Source: Tyto alba (taxonomy: Eukaryota; Chordata; Aves; Strigiformes; Tytonidae). From it: 64,000 bases of DNA. The stretch spans positions 25,083,698 to 25,147,697 of the forward strand of contig NW_024881321.1 in NCBI RefSeq assembly GCF_018691265.1. The letters are read 5' to 3'. Below the pieces are notes generated by a model that worked only from the letters and a program-made list of their open reading frames with translations, searched no databases and was not told the DNA's origin. The translations under genes were made by a program, and so were the position numbers. The number at the start of each line of letters is the position of its first letter. Within the stretch, counting starts at the first letter, position 1. Shown here one piece after another: positions 1-13,560 of this stretch.

Positions 1-3000
1 ATTATCAAAATTCTTCTCATACCCAACCCCATACTGAATCCAAAACACAGCACTATTCCATCTACTAAGACAAATTAGCTCTATCCCATCTGAAAACAGG
101 ACATACAATTTTGTCTGGACAAAGATTTAGATTAGTGAGGCATGATATCTATGACAGCTCTTTCTTACGATAATGATAGTGTTTTTTTCCTAGATATTTT
201 CTAGGTCATGTTTTCTGTATGTTAATTCTCTGTTCAGCTAATAAAGGAATTACTTCAACAGGGGACAAAAAAGGATCAGATTTTTGGCTCCTGTTACTTC
301 AGTCATTCAAAACTTCTTCTGTGCAACTGTCTTCACTGAAACAGTGATATCTTTTCCTATCACTAAATTACATTATGTTTCAAGATGTCACATTAAAACA
401 TTCACATTATAAACTATTTAATTTTGCCTCACTTTACTGAAGCATTACATTTTTATTCTGTCCTTGAATTAAGCACTTTGCTATAATACATACTTGTGTT
501 TCTAGCATTATAGGATGCCATCCTTTATTTTAAGCAATTTATATTTTCTGAAGTATTTTTCTCACAGTACATGAACTTACTTCTATGCAATAGTGTATTA
601 TTTATTTTCTTCTAGAACATCATGTAATAATTGCATGATGGATGCAACAAAAAATACAAGTCATTAATCTCTTTGCTTCAGCTACCTTTCTATATATTTT
701 GAATTAGTTTATTTAATTATAAGAGGACATTTAATTACACTTGTTCATACACAGAATTTTACTTACTAAGCAACTGTTTGGATTTTTTTTCTGCATAAAG
801 TTCATTTTTACACTTCATTCTCATAATGAAGAGAAGATAATAATTTTCATATTGATCAACTCAGATGTTGACTTTATAAAGATTTGACACACAAACTCTG
901 CTGATACATATGTAAATTCAAAGAATTATATTAAATCCAAATGTTAATACAAGCTCCAAATAAAAAATATTATGTATTATTTTTTATCCTAAAAGAATCA
1001 GCTAATTTTAATGAAGGTCTCCTCAGTATCATGAGCTATTTCTTTGATAAATTGAAAATGCATGTGTCTATTTCTATTGAAAAGAATAATACTTAGAGAT
1101 AATTAACAACAGCAGCAATACTACTACTCCCACTCCCTCTTCTCCTCCTCCTAGTAATATTCAAACCCCATAACAGATTATGTCTTTGTATTTGGGATTT
1201 CCAATTAAGACATGTTACCAGTCCAATGTCACCAGAAACATTTTGCTAAATTTAGTTTTGATGTTTGTTATAGTATATAGTTCTTTTACTGTGATCATAG
1301 TTATGTAACTAGTATCATATTCAATACCATGTATATGAAAAGTTGTCTAGCAGAAGGTATGCTGTGATAAGCAGTGCAATATATTGTGTTTCTATAATCT
1401 TGGTCTCTCTGCATCTGGAGATGATATAAACTATCATCAAAAGTAATCCAGAACTGGGTAATAGATATTCTGCCCATAGAATGGAGAAAATGTAAAGGAA
1501 GTGTGTTAGTGTGTTCATATTTTGTTGTAATTCGTGGTGATTTGTTGGCTAGCAATGAAAGCCAATCTCACTAGTCCTAAAGCAAGCACTACAAGGACAT
1601 AAGTATTTGAGGAGTCTATAATTTTGGTCCCTTTTTTGCCCAAAGCATGTATTTTCATAGCATGTTTCTTAATGTATGTTCAGGTCATTAAGATGTTTCG
1701 TACTTCTATAATTTTCATTAGACTAATCTATATCTATAAATAGATAATAGTCCCATAGACTTAGATAATACTAACATCAGTTTAAATTAGCTGAGGAATA
1801 TTAGTTTATCATAAGGAGACTAAACAATGAAGAGGTAAAAAAAAATTAGTTGTCCACCAAAGTATGAGAGCATAATTTTTTCATTCAGGTACTGGAGTTT
1901 CAGTAATGTTTTTCAAGGAACTGGTAAATACGGTACTCATAAAAAATATGGTGATCAGTTCTTGTGACTTAACATTAGGAAGGTTTAATTCAGATTTGCC
2001 AAACCTTCAGGGAAAGAAGAACCTATCAAATAAGACAAATCAAAATGTTTAGCATAGAAACATAAAATCTTAGGAATCTTTTTGTTCTTCTCTATAAATA
2101 TGTGATGAATTAATAACTATCAGTGCTGACACAAGAAGAAATAGATATAAACTAATCAGGTTGCGAAAGGTAAGTCTGAAAAAACAGAGAATTTACAATA
2201 TAGTCTTCCATGAGAAGAAATCAGGAAAATCCAAGAGGCTGTAGAATAGAAGACATTAAATGTATATAGGCATTAGTAACAAAGTCAGAAGAACAGGTTA
2301 AAGATCAGATTTCTTTCAGATATGTGTTTCCTAAAAGATGTGTTTCTTTCAATTTTTCAGGTTCAATAACTTCTTTCATTAAATTACTACTTTACTTGTC
2401 TGGAATACTATTTTACTTTAACTCAGAAATGTATTTAACTAACTTTTATGGTAGTTAAGCATAGTAAAATACAGTAAATTACTTAATATCAAATGAGGGA
2501 AAGCACATAGAATATGTATCTTTAAAGTCTAAATCTATACGTATAGCCCTCAGACGCTTTGAGTGAATTCTTCATGTGCATATTGTAGCCCTCATATGAG
2601 TAAAAGTTTGCAGTAGCAAATTCTTAGCTTTGTTTATTTGTTGTTTAGTTTTTTAAATGCATTAGTGGTAAAGGGGAAAAAAAGAGGAAGTTGATAAGAC
2701 AGAAGATATAATAAAAAATAAAATGCATCATCTGCCAAATAAAGTGCATTCCCTACTTGAGTAAGTACTTTTCACTCAATATATTGTTCTTGTATGTGAA
2801 TAAACGTTACCGTGCTTCCTTCTGTCTTTCACATTCAAACAGGGATGCAAATAATTATAATTTTTGTTGTTGTTGTTTTTCCTTAGAGATTTAAAACAGT
2901 GACATGTTTCTATTGCACTAAGAGTGAGCATTGCAAGATGATCTGGTCATTCATGAACCACTTGGATGAATGCCATAAATAAAAATTTAACAAGTGTCTT

Positions 3001-3110
3001 CTACAGATATTTTTGTGCGTGTATATATTCCTGACTCCACAGTCTGATCACCTCAGAAAAAATGCATGGGCTAGCATACTGTGTCTTCCAGTTAAATGAG
3101 CCTCCAACTC
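1..3110. other. AT-rich non-genic sequence
   Basis: No recognisable gene or retroelement. The sequence is AT-rich with short A and T runs and a pyrimidine stretch near 1120-1154. The overlapping minus-strand frames at 1301-1555 are short, of low protein likeness and probably chance. Very old repeat fragments could be missed by eye. Confidence 0.6.
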
Positions 3111-3111
3111 A

Positions 3112-3720
3112 TATGTCCTGGTGGACAAACTGAACATAAGTCAGAAGTGCATCCTTGCATCAAAGAAAGTCATATCATCCTGGTCTGCACTAGTGGGACT
3201 TTCACCAGCAGGTCATGATACTTCACTTTTCTTCAGTACATCTGCAGTATCCAGTTTTGGAGTCCCCAATAACAGAAGAATTTTTAGATGCTGGAGAAAG
3301 TCAAGTGGATGCTATCAATTTAGCCAGAATTGGGACACATTCTACAATGAAAAGCTGCAGGATCAGCCCACAACCCTGCCTCTGGAAGCCTTGTTACTGC
3401 CTACAACTACCTCATAAGAGGACACAGAGAAGAGTTGCACAGCAATAGGACAAGAGTTAAGAGACACAGGTGGTATGTGGGAAATTCCAATCAGATATAA
3501 GGAAAATATAAGAAAATATTTGTTGTTTTTTTCTTCTCATGAGGACAGTCAAACTCTAACAATTTGCCCAGAGAGGCTGTGAGATCTCCATCCTTGGAGA
3601 TGTTTAAGACTTGACTGTACATGGCCCTGAGCAACCTTATCTGACCAGACCTGCTTTGAGCAGTGGACTAATTGACTTATGAAGATCCCCTCAAATCTAT
3701 TTTATTTCTAATTCCATGAT
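3112..3720 (+). mobile_element. CR1 LINE, 3' fragment
   Basis: The segment follows the 3' part of avian CR1 in order. First comes a stretch of the type 'GACAAACTGAACATAAGTCAG', then 'TCCTGGTCTGCACTAG', 'CACCAGCAGGTCATGA' and 'CAGTTTTGGAGTCCCCAATA'. The terminal block at about 3562-3720 reads 'TGCCCAGAGAGGCTGTGAGA' and 'CATCCTTGGAGATGTTTAAG'. The middle third, about 3350-3550, is poorly conserved. The tail 'CTAATTCCATGATA' is a decayed version of the ATTCTATG repeat tail. The two plus-strand open frames here (98 and 77 codons) are chance frames across CR1 3' sequence, not genes. The element is 5'-truncated, as most genomic CR1 copies are. Identification is from memory of CR1 consensus sequence. 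Confidence 0.85.
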
Positions 3721-5559
3721 ACACATTAAAAGTGACAAAAAAAAAAAAGCAAAGTGTTATCATTTGCACTGTTTACTCTGTATAAAATCTTCATACAGAA
3801 AAATGTCTATGCTTTATTTTCCCTATAAATCTTATATATATAATAAATATCTGTGTTCTAAGAACAAATTACTGTTAAAATTAACGCACAAGCTTATATT
3901 ATTGTATACCTTAAAGAACGAACAAACTCTGGTGGCCTTTTGCTTAAATTCTTAACTTATTTTGAAGAAACATAGTGTATGAGAAGAAATTGCTGTAAAT
4001 AGTGTTTTCCTTTTCATATGCTTTTTTTTTTTTTTCCCCCTTCTCTTTTGATTTGGCATTTAAAGTTTAGGCATTTGTTTATCCTGAATATATTTGCTAC
4101 TTGTGCACTGTTTAAATTATTTCAGTATGGTGTGTTTTAGCATGGTATATGACACCATTCATTTTTTTATAAAATACTTATCTCCTTTTCATTTAATTAA
4201 TACTCTTACTTCTTTAGTAGACTTAGCACCTGACAAACACAGCTCTGGAAAAAAGCTGAATTTATTGTTCTACAGATTAATTTGAACAATTCTGCATGCC
4301 AACATTTTGGAAATCTCTCTCTACAGAATGCAAAAAATGCAGAGCGTATTTCTCATTTTATGAAATAATGTTGAGATGTAAAATTCAGCTTCACAGGAAA
4401 TCTAGTGTGTCTTAGTAAGTTATCACACATCTCTGTACATGTCTTTAGGTTGTTACAGATTAGTCAGTTTTGATTAGTATGGAGACAGAAAGAGTAAGAA
4501 AAAAGATAGGTATCCGAACCTCTTTTACAGAAGAATTTTAGTCTTTGTTTCTCATTATAGAAGTTTTTAGGTTGTTCAGAAATGAAATTTTCATCATCAT
4601 GCAGTTCCACTATGCATATTCAGCTGTGCAAAATTATGAATAAAACAAGTTTTCATATTTCTTATCTTCCATATAAAAAAAAAAAAAAAAAAAAAAAAAA
4701 CAACAAAAAAAAAAAAAACAGAGTTCTAAACTCCAGGTGGGAAATTCAAGACTAAATCTCAAAGTCTACACAAGCAGTATGAAAGTTCTACAGAAATTTA
4801 GCAAGTCACACTGAAGTCTGCCAAGTTTCATTTCTAACTCATGAAAATTAGTAGCTTTTTTCTCCTCATTTTAGTTTATATCGTTCTAAGGAAAAGAAAA
4901 TTCTTACTGGAGTAGATTATGTAGATGAGTCAATCTTACTGTTACAATCTCTGTAGATTTTCTGGCATGAAAAAACTAGGTAGATTTATCTATATTTAGT
5001 ATTCCATTTCATCTGACAGTGTCAGGTAAGTCTTCCATATCCTGTTGAGGAAACTGTTACTTGTATTGATACCTTGATTTCCATATCTGTGACTTTTCTA
5101 TCTAGTTTAGTGCAGTCACTGCTTAAATGCTTTCTGTTTTACAATTTTACAGTAGTTCATAGTAGAACTCTGTGTCATGCTACATTTATTTACATCATTT
5201 ATGTGCTGTGACATGGTTAAATGAAGTGTGAGGTGATGTAATTACTCATCAAGCTTAGAGACAGAATTATAAAAATAGAAACACTAAGTCAAAGCTGGCT
5301 GTAAGAAAAAAACTTAGCAGTTGGTATCCTCACTTAGAGAACTTGTGATAGTATTATCTAAAATATTTGAGGTCAATATGAAAAACAATATCAACTATAT
5401 GATTCCTATAATTGATAAAATTTCATCTGTAAAATACAATGGGTAAAGAGAATGCTATTCTATTGGATGGAAATAACTGTTTCTTGTCAGTCCTGGTGTT
5501 AAAAATATTGTGCAAAATCTATAACTAAAAAACCATTACCAACAACTGTATAAACAATA
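3721..5559. other. AT-rich non-genic sequence
   Basis: No gene recognised. It contains a T run with a short C extension at about 4021-4041 and an A-rich tract at 4675-4718. Two short plus-strand frames (3716-3955, 4094-4285) are low-complexity and probably chance. Confidence 0.6.
4675..4718. repeat. A-rich homopolymer tract
   Basis: A run of 26 A, a CAAC interruption, then 14 A. No retroelement body is recognisable immediately upstream, so it cannot be assigned as a tail. Confidence 0.95.
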
Positions 5560-6130
5560 TGAAGCTTTATTTATGGTTCTCTTTGAGAGATCAGCATTGC
5601 AGCTTCTTCTGCAGAGAACTTCTATGTACAGTAGATTTTTGCCAAGCAGGATCTGATCCCCAAATTTTTATTTTTTCCCAAATGTTTTTCAAGACTGTCA
5701 AAAGGTCTTGGGACTGACAGATAATCTACTGGATTTATGTCATACTCAGCTTGGGAAATAAGTATAACATCATCTAATTTTTTATCAGCTGCTTTCGGCT
5801 GTGGTTTGTGCCAGATTTTTTTCTTGTGGTAAAGTAATTGGTCATGTTTATCTGTGTAGATAATATGAACTTCATTACTGCAATATCAGAACAGCTCTCA
5901 TCAATCACTTCTTCATATTCTGCAATTCCCTGTCCACAGTAATAGGAAATTCTTTTGCAAAATTATGGAGCCATTTATTTGAAGTGATCCCTTTGATTTT
6001 AATAAGGTTGAATGAAAGGTACCAGTGCCAAATGAAGAATATTGAACTTGATGTTTCATATGTAGACACAAACAGACAAATTGGATAATGTATTTGCTGT
6101 CAGTGTCTAAGAAGTTGATGATATGTGTTG
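5560..6130 (-). pseudogene. possible decayed coding sequence, unidentified
   Basis: Read on the minus strand, 5885 down to 5625 is stop-free for 87 codons (TGA at 5888-5886, TAG at 5624-5622). It has no ATG, so a start-dependent ORF search would miss it. The translation is lysine- and aspartate-rich and protein-like, with segments such as 'HKKKIWHKPQPKAADKK', 'ISQAEYDINPVDYLS' and 'RPFDSLEKHLGKNKN'. Near 5650 another frame continues ('SDPAWQKSTVHRSSLQKKL') to a stop at about 5593. An AATAAA signal lies shortly beyond, on the minus strand at 5571-5566. Upstream, 5889-6130 carries open stretches in two other frames. That pattern fits a frameshifted old retrocopy or a lost gene. I do not recognise the protein. 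Chance open frames of this length do occur in a 64-kb window, so this is tentative. Confidence 0.35.
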
Positions 6131-8184
6131 GAGAGCACTGATGTGTATTTTTCTAAGATGGAGTTTGGTGCAAAGTTCATAACATAGGTAAAAATCACTG
6201 ACTTTCTAAGGTCTCTTACAAATAAGAGTTTTGGTAAAGAAAAATGTATTATCTAAACCGTTACATAGTTTCTTAATTTTCACAATTAATTTCCATTGTT
6301 TTTCAAATAAAATTTATAAATACATTTATTAATCATATTGAAAACACTATAGTTCTGTTTGCCTCTTTGGGGTGACTGACAAAATCTACAAAGTTAAAAT
6401 CAGGACTCAGAGTGGAGATCCACAGTATTTTATGAAAAAAAAAAAAATGCTTGTCTCTGGGAGGCTGCTTTTTTATCAGTTGCAGAATTCTTAAATTTTA
6501 GTATGAATATTATAATTCAGCTTAAGAAAAAATGAAAAAATTATACTGTAAACAGGGAATTAAGTTTATCTAAAAAATATAAAAATCATTAATCTGAAAA
6601 GAATGTTTCCAGGCCAATTAAACAAAGGGTCTTTTTTGTATTCAATAACGTTTTAATGTTTTTAAGAAGACATTTAAGGTTATCCTATCAATGGTCTTAT
6701 ATAATTTAAGTGCATAAGAAGACCATTCTCATAAGTGTGTATGTCTTTTATGTATCCCAGAATGTCATTCTGCTGCATATACTTGGAAAATTGTTTCATG
6801 CTCTAGTTCTTAGAAAATAAGTTGGGTTTTTTTTTTTTTTTTAATTGATTTTCAGACATTTTGGAGAGTACAATGGGAAAAGAAATTCTGAAGAAGAATT
6901 AAAGGCATATTACTCTAAAGAAATTGGAACCCTGCCAGTAGTAATGAATAGCTTCAGAACACTGCAAATTTAAGGGAATTTAACACTTGTTGAGGTTTAT
7001 GCTGTGTACTAAAAAGTACCTCACCAAATTCCATGTATAAAATAAAGCTACTGTGTTATTTTTTCTTACATTTTTTGATCACTCCACTGGGATATCATTA
7101 GTTCAGTGGTTTGATCTTTAGCTGTAACTGATCAGCCTTCTCAAAAATAAGGAGCAAGCGAGAAGAAAAGGAAAACATTAATTAAAAGAATGAAATTTCA
7201 ATACATCTTGACTTTGTGGTTTACTCATGTACTCCACAAACTTGTATATGTTCTGTGAGGGCTGGGGATGGTGTTGATTAGAAAAATACAGTGCTTGCCT
7301 TATATCATCTAAGGTTTCCTTTAACCCAAGAAAATACTCCATCAAAAACATACTTTGTCTTCACGTCACCAAAATAGCAGTTTCACTGTGACCTGCTAGT
7401 TAAGGGAAAATATAATAGCCTGTGTAAATTAATGGTTTCACGTACTACATTCATCTTAAAGAATAAAAGAACCACCACAAAAAAAAAAAATAAAAAAATC
7501 ATTCAATGGCACTTTAATAGTTTTTGACCTTTCAGGAAAAGATACAGTCCACTTCCCAGCTGGACACTAGGCTCGGTGACACAGAAGATACCTGCCAGGC
7601 TTCACAGTTTCCTAAGACTGAATATAGCAAATGAAAGATACTGTGAAAAATAGAGCATCCTTAAGATATCTATCAGATATAGAGCTATTGAACCAAACTA
7701 ATACTTGAAAAGTTCTGGTATATTTTATCAAGAAACCAACATTGTATTGTTTTCATTTTATAACATATATAGATTAAGAAAGTCTTTTATTTATTAACTT
7801 TCTGCATACAAGGGGGTAGGAGCCCTTTGTAATGCAATCTACTAGTCCAAAGGCAAGAAAATCAGATTCTGGTCCCACCCATCTCAATGCAATTATGAAA
7901 TAATAATATCAAGTTATTAAAATTGAAACCAGAACAGAGAAGTCCTGGCTTCACAGGGCTCCCTCCTCCAACTACATCTTGTGCTATCCAGGCAACCTTA
8001 TCAGCTCCAGACTCCACATTATTCAACCTTGTGACTATAGTTTAGTCACTTGTGAGTGTTTGAGACATTCCTCATCTTGGAGGGCCTCCTCTCCCAACAC
8101 CTTATCTTTACCAAGTCTCATCTCTTTACACTGTTTATGTTTCCCTCAGATTGTTTCTCTCAGTCCTTTTTAAAAAAGATTTTG
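6131..8184. other. AT-rich non-genic sequence
   Basis: No gene recognised. It includes a T run near 6826-6842 and an A-rich run at about 7480-7497. The short open frames at 7979-8262 run into the CR1 fragment that follows and are not supported as genes. Confidence 0.55.
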
Positions 8185-8570
8185 AGATATGGAAGAGGTC
8201 CATCAGAGTGCTACCCAGATTGTCAAGAGTATAGATCACATGTCCTACATGAGACAGGGTAAGGGAACTGTGGTTGTTTAGTTTGGTGAAGAGGAGTCTA
8301 AGGGGTAATTTCATAGCAGCCAGCAATTACTGGAAAGGAGGTCACAAAGGTCAAATAGGCCAGATGATATAGCAAAGGTCAATGGCCACAAAATGTGGCT
8401 TGAAATGCTCATGCTAGGCATCAGGAAAATAATTGTAATTAAAAGGGTAGTGAAATATTGGAATAGGTTGCCCTGAACAATCATGGCCTCTGCACCTGTG
8501 GAAGTCTATGAGAGCCAGACAAAGCCACAACCAACCTGATCTGATATTGGCAAGAGATATAATTTGAGTG
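8185..8570 (+). mobile_element. CR1 LINE fragment
   Basis: Matches the CR1 3' region in order. Landmarks are 'ATGGAAGAGGTCCATCAGAG', 'GAACTGTGGTTGTTTAGTTT' followed by GGTGAAGAGG, a 'GCATCAGGAAAATAAT' block, and 'TTGGAATAGGTTGCCCTGAA'. It ends around the 'TGGAAGTCTATGAGAGCCAG' segment. Both ends are degraded and no octamer tail remains. It is more diverged than the copy at 54 kb. It belongs to a different CR1 subfamily type from the copy at 3.1 kb, judged by the 'GGAAGAGGTCC' start. Confidence 0.75.
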
Positions 8571-8981
8571 AAGAGTTAACAAAATGGTCTTAAGAAATCT
8601 CTTTTAAACAACACTTCTTTATGATTCAATGGCTATAGGTTCCTTGGTTTTATATTATAAACATCAGGTATTATTTATAGTTGTTAACAGCAGCTCAGAA
8701 TCTATTTGCCTAAAATTTACTTAGAAAATACCAGTTTTTAAAAAGTAGGGCTTCAAAACAAACATAGATTTAAAACATTCAAACTGTAGCCCTAAATGTT
8801 TCTACTAAGCATAGTCAGGGATTGGAAATTTTATGTACCATTTCAGTTTCAGAACATTTCAATGTGTTAAAGACAAGTTATGATATCAAGATATCAGAGG
8901 ATCACCAATAATGTCTGAAAATTTTGAGTTATCTGTTCTGCCATTACAAAGGAGAATTTCAGTTCCTGGGGCTCCTAACAC

Positions 8982-8986
8982 AGGAT
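8982..8986. repeat. target-site duplication, left (AGGAT)
   Basis: AGGAT directly precedes the TGTTGTGG terminus of LTR copy A and is repeated exactly at 9460-9464. A 5-bp duplication is the usual length for ERVL-type elements, and also occurs in other ERV groups. Confidence 0.9.
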
Positions 8987-9459
8987 TGTTGTGGTGTGAG
9001 CCCAGAGGGCAACTGAGCGCCAGGCAGCCATTACCTCACCCTTTCCTCTCTCAGGAATGGGAAAGAGAAAAATGAGGGCTCCTCCACAGGCTTCAGGTTG
9101 GCCTCCGCTCCACCACAGACCTCCATGGGTGACAGGGAGGCACTGCCATCTCACCATGGGATACAGGGGGGCTCTGCTCTGGTGGACCTCCCCCCCTTCC
9201 TTCTCCTTCCTTCCACTGACATCAGTGTTCACATAGGTGTCCTCCTTGTAACTCTTCCTCACAAGTATCCCAGGTCTCTCCCAGGTTTCCCTTAAAAACA
9301 TTATCACAGATGCACAACCACTGTTGTTAATTGCTTTGGCCTTGGTGCAGAGGTGGGACCATCTTGCAGCCAGGAGAACTTTGAGAAGATTCTCACAGGG
9401 AGCCACCACCGAAGCCCCCTCCATCGCTACCAAAAACCCCACCACAGAAACCCAGCACA
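8987..9459 (-). mobile_element. ERV solo LTR, copy A, internally deleted
   Basis: Minus-strand LTR with plus-strand ends TGTTGTGG and CCCAGCACA, flanked by a perfect AGGAT duplication. At 473 bp it is under half the length of full-length relatives in this window (about 1.08-1.10 kb). Alignment by eye to copies C and D shows the U5 start ('AGCCCAGAGGGCAACTGAGC'), then a jump near 9060-9100 into the U3 block beginning 'CCACAGACCTCCATGGGTG'. The R region and polyadenylation signal are therefore missing. On the sense (minus) strand, one frame is open across the whole LTR: 161 codons, 9460 to 8975, TTG start. With no ATG start and no known homologue, I regard it as non-coding LTR sequence. Confidence 0.9.
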
Positions 9460-9464
9460 AGGAT
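9460..9464. repeat. target-site duplication, right (AGGAT)
   Basis: Exact repeat of AGGAT at 8982-8986, bounding LTR copy A. Confidence 0.9.
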
Positions 9465-12400
9465 CTTTCAGAATTATAAATTTAGTAAAAAATAAAAAGG
9501 AAAGGTTATCCAATGTCAAGGTTGTCAGTGGGTTTCAGTTTAAAGCTGACTTATTTTATTAACAGAAAGATCATGAGATGCTAATTCTCTTTCTGAATGG
9601 TTTAAAATGGAATCCTTGAACTAGAACTTCAGCTGAGATAAACAAAAACTTATGAGCGATTTGATGAATCCTGGTCTTTTAATTAGTTTATTTATACAGA
9701 CTGCTGAACCTTGATCAAAACTTTCTTCAAAATAAGGTAACATATTTCTTCAAGAATGTTTAAATGATTTGTTTATAAAACATTTTTAAACAACACTGAG
9801 GCCGTAAGATAAGAAAAAAAATATGCCACTGTTGCAATAAATTTCTCACCTTAAAGATTTATTAATTTGTATCTTACTGTGGAAAATTGTGAGGTTTATG
9901 AAAAAAAAGTCATGCAAACTCTAGAGGGGAAAAATATTCAAAATGCTACAAGCATTTTTCTGATTCACATCACTTACTTTTGATTATTATGCATGGATCA
10001 AATATAGACCTAAAAAGCAGAGGTCTTCTAACTGTATGAGCACAAAGCCCCACAGAGTTTCAGTAGTGAACTTTTCCCATTGTGAAAATTGTCGTTTCCT
10101 CTTTCCAAGCTATGTTTACAAGACAAAACCAGGATTCCCTTCAAAGGTAGTTTTGATCTTCAAATCTACAACTTAATATGAAATTTAATATGAAATTTTA
10201 TGGTCATTCTGGTTATACAAATATAATACAAGTGATAAATAACAAAAATAACACACAAAAAAGATGCATAGCACTTTTAGATGTAATAAAATTGATTAAT
10301 ACTAGTGTTATGTATTTTTCCTCTTGAATAGTCATATGAGATTTTTATCAGTTTAATTTTTTCATCAGCTTGAAATTAATTCAGTACATTTACATGCAGC
10401 ATGAATAAAGTCCTTTAACTCTGCGATGATTAAAAAAAAAAAAAAAAAAAAGGAAGCATTTTTTTCTGTTTTTGTCCTTTACATTCACGATAGTAGTTAC
10501 CTCACAAATATCAGACATCTACATTTGATTCTTCACAATTACATCTGACTTACCCTGGTTTCATGCCACTGGGAGAAATATATGCTTTTAGGAGCTTCAT
10601 ACCTGTTCCATTTTAGAAGCGCCTTAAAGTTCATTTGTCTTAACAAAGTTCATTAGTAACATCTAAGACTCCCTAGGCTTGAGATATCCACATGGGGCCT
10701 GCAGGTCTGAGAGACGATTTGATGAGAAACACTGTTTTTATGAAACTTTAGTTGGATACAAAAGGGGTACCTCAATGAATTTCAATGGTGTTAAATGAGT
10801 TGTGCTTTAGATGTCTTATTAGGATTAGACTAAGCATACATTGAAGAACTTATTTTCTTTAAAAGTCATCAAACAATGACTACATTCAGTCTTCCTTTAA
10901 GTCGTAAGGCCTAAATTGTGCTATATACAATGAAGTTTTAATGGGAGGCATGTGTTTGAGCTATCACAACAGCAGAGATCTAGTCAACACAGTCAGTGTG
11001 GTCTAGAGAATTTCTCAGTCAATCAGTCTGTCTTAATATGAAGCTGAATCATCTTTTTAATACTTGTTTCTCAAAAAATGAGCAGTATATAAAGTAATAT
11101 AAAAGGATGGGACTGGGATTATGTTGCACAGATTTAGGCACCTAATATTACTTCTGATGGTGTGAAGAGCATCCCTCTTCTCTCCCAGCTCTTGTTACAG
11201 GTGGTTCAAATCACTTAGAACTTTTTTTTTTCTTTTTCAGATATAACAGACTCCAAGGATATTTTAAATAACAGTAGGTACATCACCTAAAATAAGAAAT
11301 TTAGTCATTCCCTGGAAGTCTATTAAAATCATCCATCAGTAATGCTGGGTATTAAATAGTAAACTCTATCATGTGAATAAATCTTTGTGCTAGAAATGTG
11401 TATTTACGTTGTCCCAAAAATATAACACTAACTACTACCTACAGAATTCTTGCTGTCATCAATTTTATGCAAACACATTTAGTATATGTTACTAGGTTTA
11501 AATAAATGATTGTGAACTTTTTTCCTAATGACTGTCTAGATAACTAGCAATTTTTCAGCTGACTAGTGAATTTCCAATTTTTGTTTATCTGCCCTAAGAT
11601 AGAGGGAAGCTACAACACACATTATCTGGGCACTTACAAATTTTCCAATTAATGAACCCTTGACAGAATATGTTCTTTGTACTGAAAAGGCACTCATATT
11701 TCAAGAACTGCTGTATTTAAAAATATATGACATTCTAAGTGGAGATGAGATGGTAAAGTCTTGCTTCAAAGTCCATATGAGTCAAAAAGGGCATTTCTAT
11801 TAAAAATCAGAAATAATTGGATTAGTTCTGAGCTTAAAAAATAACACAAACAAGAATGGATGCAGAGAATGCTGTAGGGATGAGTCGTCTTTCTTACCAA
11901 AGTTAGAAGGATAGCAGGCATGACATGACAAATAGGTTATTTTAATGCTTGAAAACAGAATGTGAACAAAAGATAGTTATTTAAAAAAAAAAAAAAAAAA
12001 GTAAATAAGGCCTTTGTGTTGGTTATGCAAAGACAGGATTCAGCCATACCACAATAATAAATTTGAATGAAATTTATATGGACACAGTTTCTAGTCAGCC
12101 GTGAAAAACTATACATCTCTAAAGAAAAGCGCTATCTTTGTAATACCAGTTTTATGATAGATGGTGCTGCCTCATTTTTTTAGAGTAATTATTCAAAAAA
12201 AGTATGTCTTATATAGAGGAATTCTGAGTCCAACATACACTAAAAAAATAATTTAATTTTTTCTCTGGTGGACATAGTTTGTGTGTTCTGAGTATAAAAA
12301 CAGTCTCAGAGAAAATGTGTAGTAGAAAATATTGGTGTCTGAAAGTATAAGAAATTACAATACAACTTATTTGGGAAAAAATAGTTGTGTTTGAAACCTT

Positions 12401-13560
12401 AAAACATAATTGACCCCAAATGATAATCCTTACTTGCAAATGTTATGCAGGGAAAAAAAATGTCAACAAAATTAGCTCAGGATCCAAGTCTCCCTTCAGT
12501 AAGAGGTACACGATCACAATCCTCCAGTCCAATCTAATATTGGCCAAAATTAAGAAGACCTATGCTGGCACTTAGCCAGAAGATGAGTATCTGTTCTCCA
12601 AGTGCAATATAAAAGATTCACTCTCATGTGTCACTCAGTTTCAAAGATAGCTAAATTCAATGAATATTGTAATTGATCCTGAAGCTAAACACAGATATAC
12701 TTTAATCTTACAATGAACATTTATGTGAATAAGGTCTGACATGACTGAAAATCATATGAAGAAGGTCTGTCACTCTGTCAAAATCTGTTGTTCACTTACA
12801 ACTTTCAGAACACTCCAAACCCATACACCAAATGTTGAAAAGAAATAAATCATTAAACAGATCACAGAAGACAACATTATGGATTATAGTTGCTAGTCTC
12901 TGGACTTGAAGAACCAATAGGAAACTACCTGTAGAGTGAATGATGCTAAAAGTGTAATGCCCTTGCTATTCACATTCTGAGAGTTTCCCTCCTGGACTAG
13001 CTTTTGTCTATGGACAGTGTACCCATTGGCAGTTAAGTGCATTCAGTGTACTCCTGGACCACAACTTTTAATTTAGTTTCAGCCTAAAGTAATTCCATTC
13101 AGATGCTCCAAGATTGCTCCATCTAAATGAGAAGGCAGGGGCAATCATCAGGATATTCACTGCACAAAGTGTACTTCTGCTCTGAAGATGAACACTGTAA
13201 TGCAGAGTCATCTCTTGGTTGCATCTATACTGCTAAAATGCGTGATCAACTGGATCAGTGGAGATCTAGCTGTAGCAGCCCAAAAATAAGCCAGATGAAA
13301 ATTAAGCATGGATGACTGTGTTGAAATGCCTGGCCATCTTATGTAGCAGAATTAATATAGTCAGATTTATTTTTTCTTTTTTTTTTTTTTTTTATTGTTC
13401 ACTGCACAAGAAAGTAGTAGAGAAAGGAGAATGAGACAATCTGATTCTCTTCTGGGAGGAGATAATAGCTTTGTTCTCTCTCAAATTAAATATAGCTAAG
13501 AACCAAACCCTTCCATTTTATGGGTAAATAATCTAATAAACTGGCTGCTAAAATAGAAGG
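9465..13560. other. AT-rich non-genic sequence
   Basis: No gene or clear retroelement body. Notable contents are A-runs at 10432-10451 and 11983-12000 and a T run at 13377-13393. A segment near 11120-11150 ('TTTAGGCACCTAATATTA') recalls motifs of ancient amniote repeats but is too short to assign. Frames at 12209-12439 and 13127-13315 look like chance. Confidence 0.55.
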
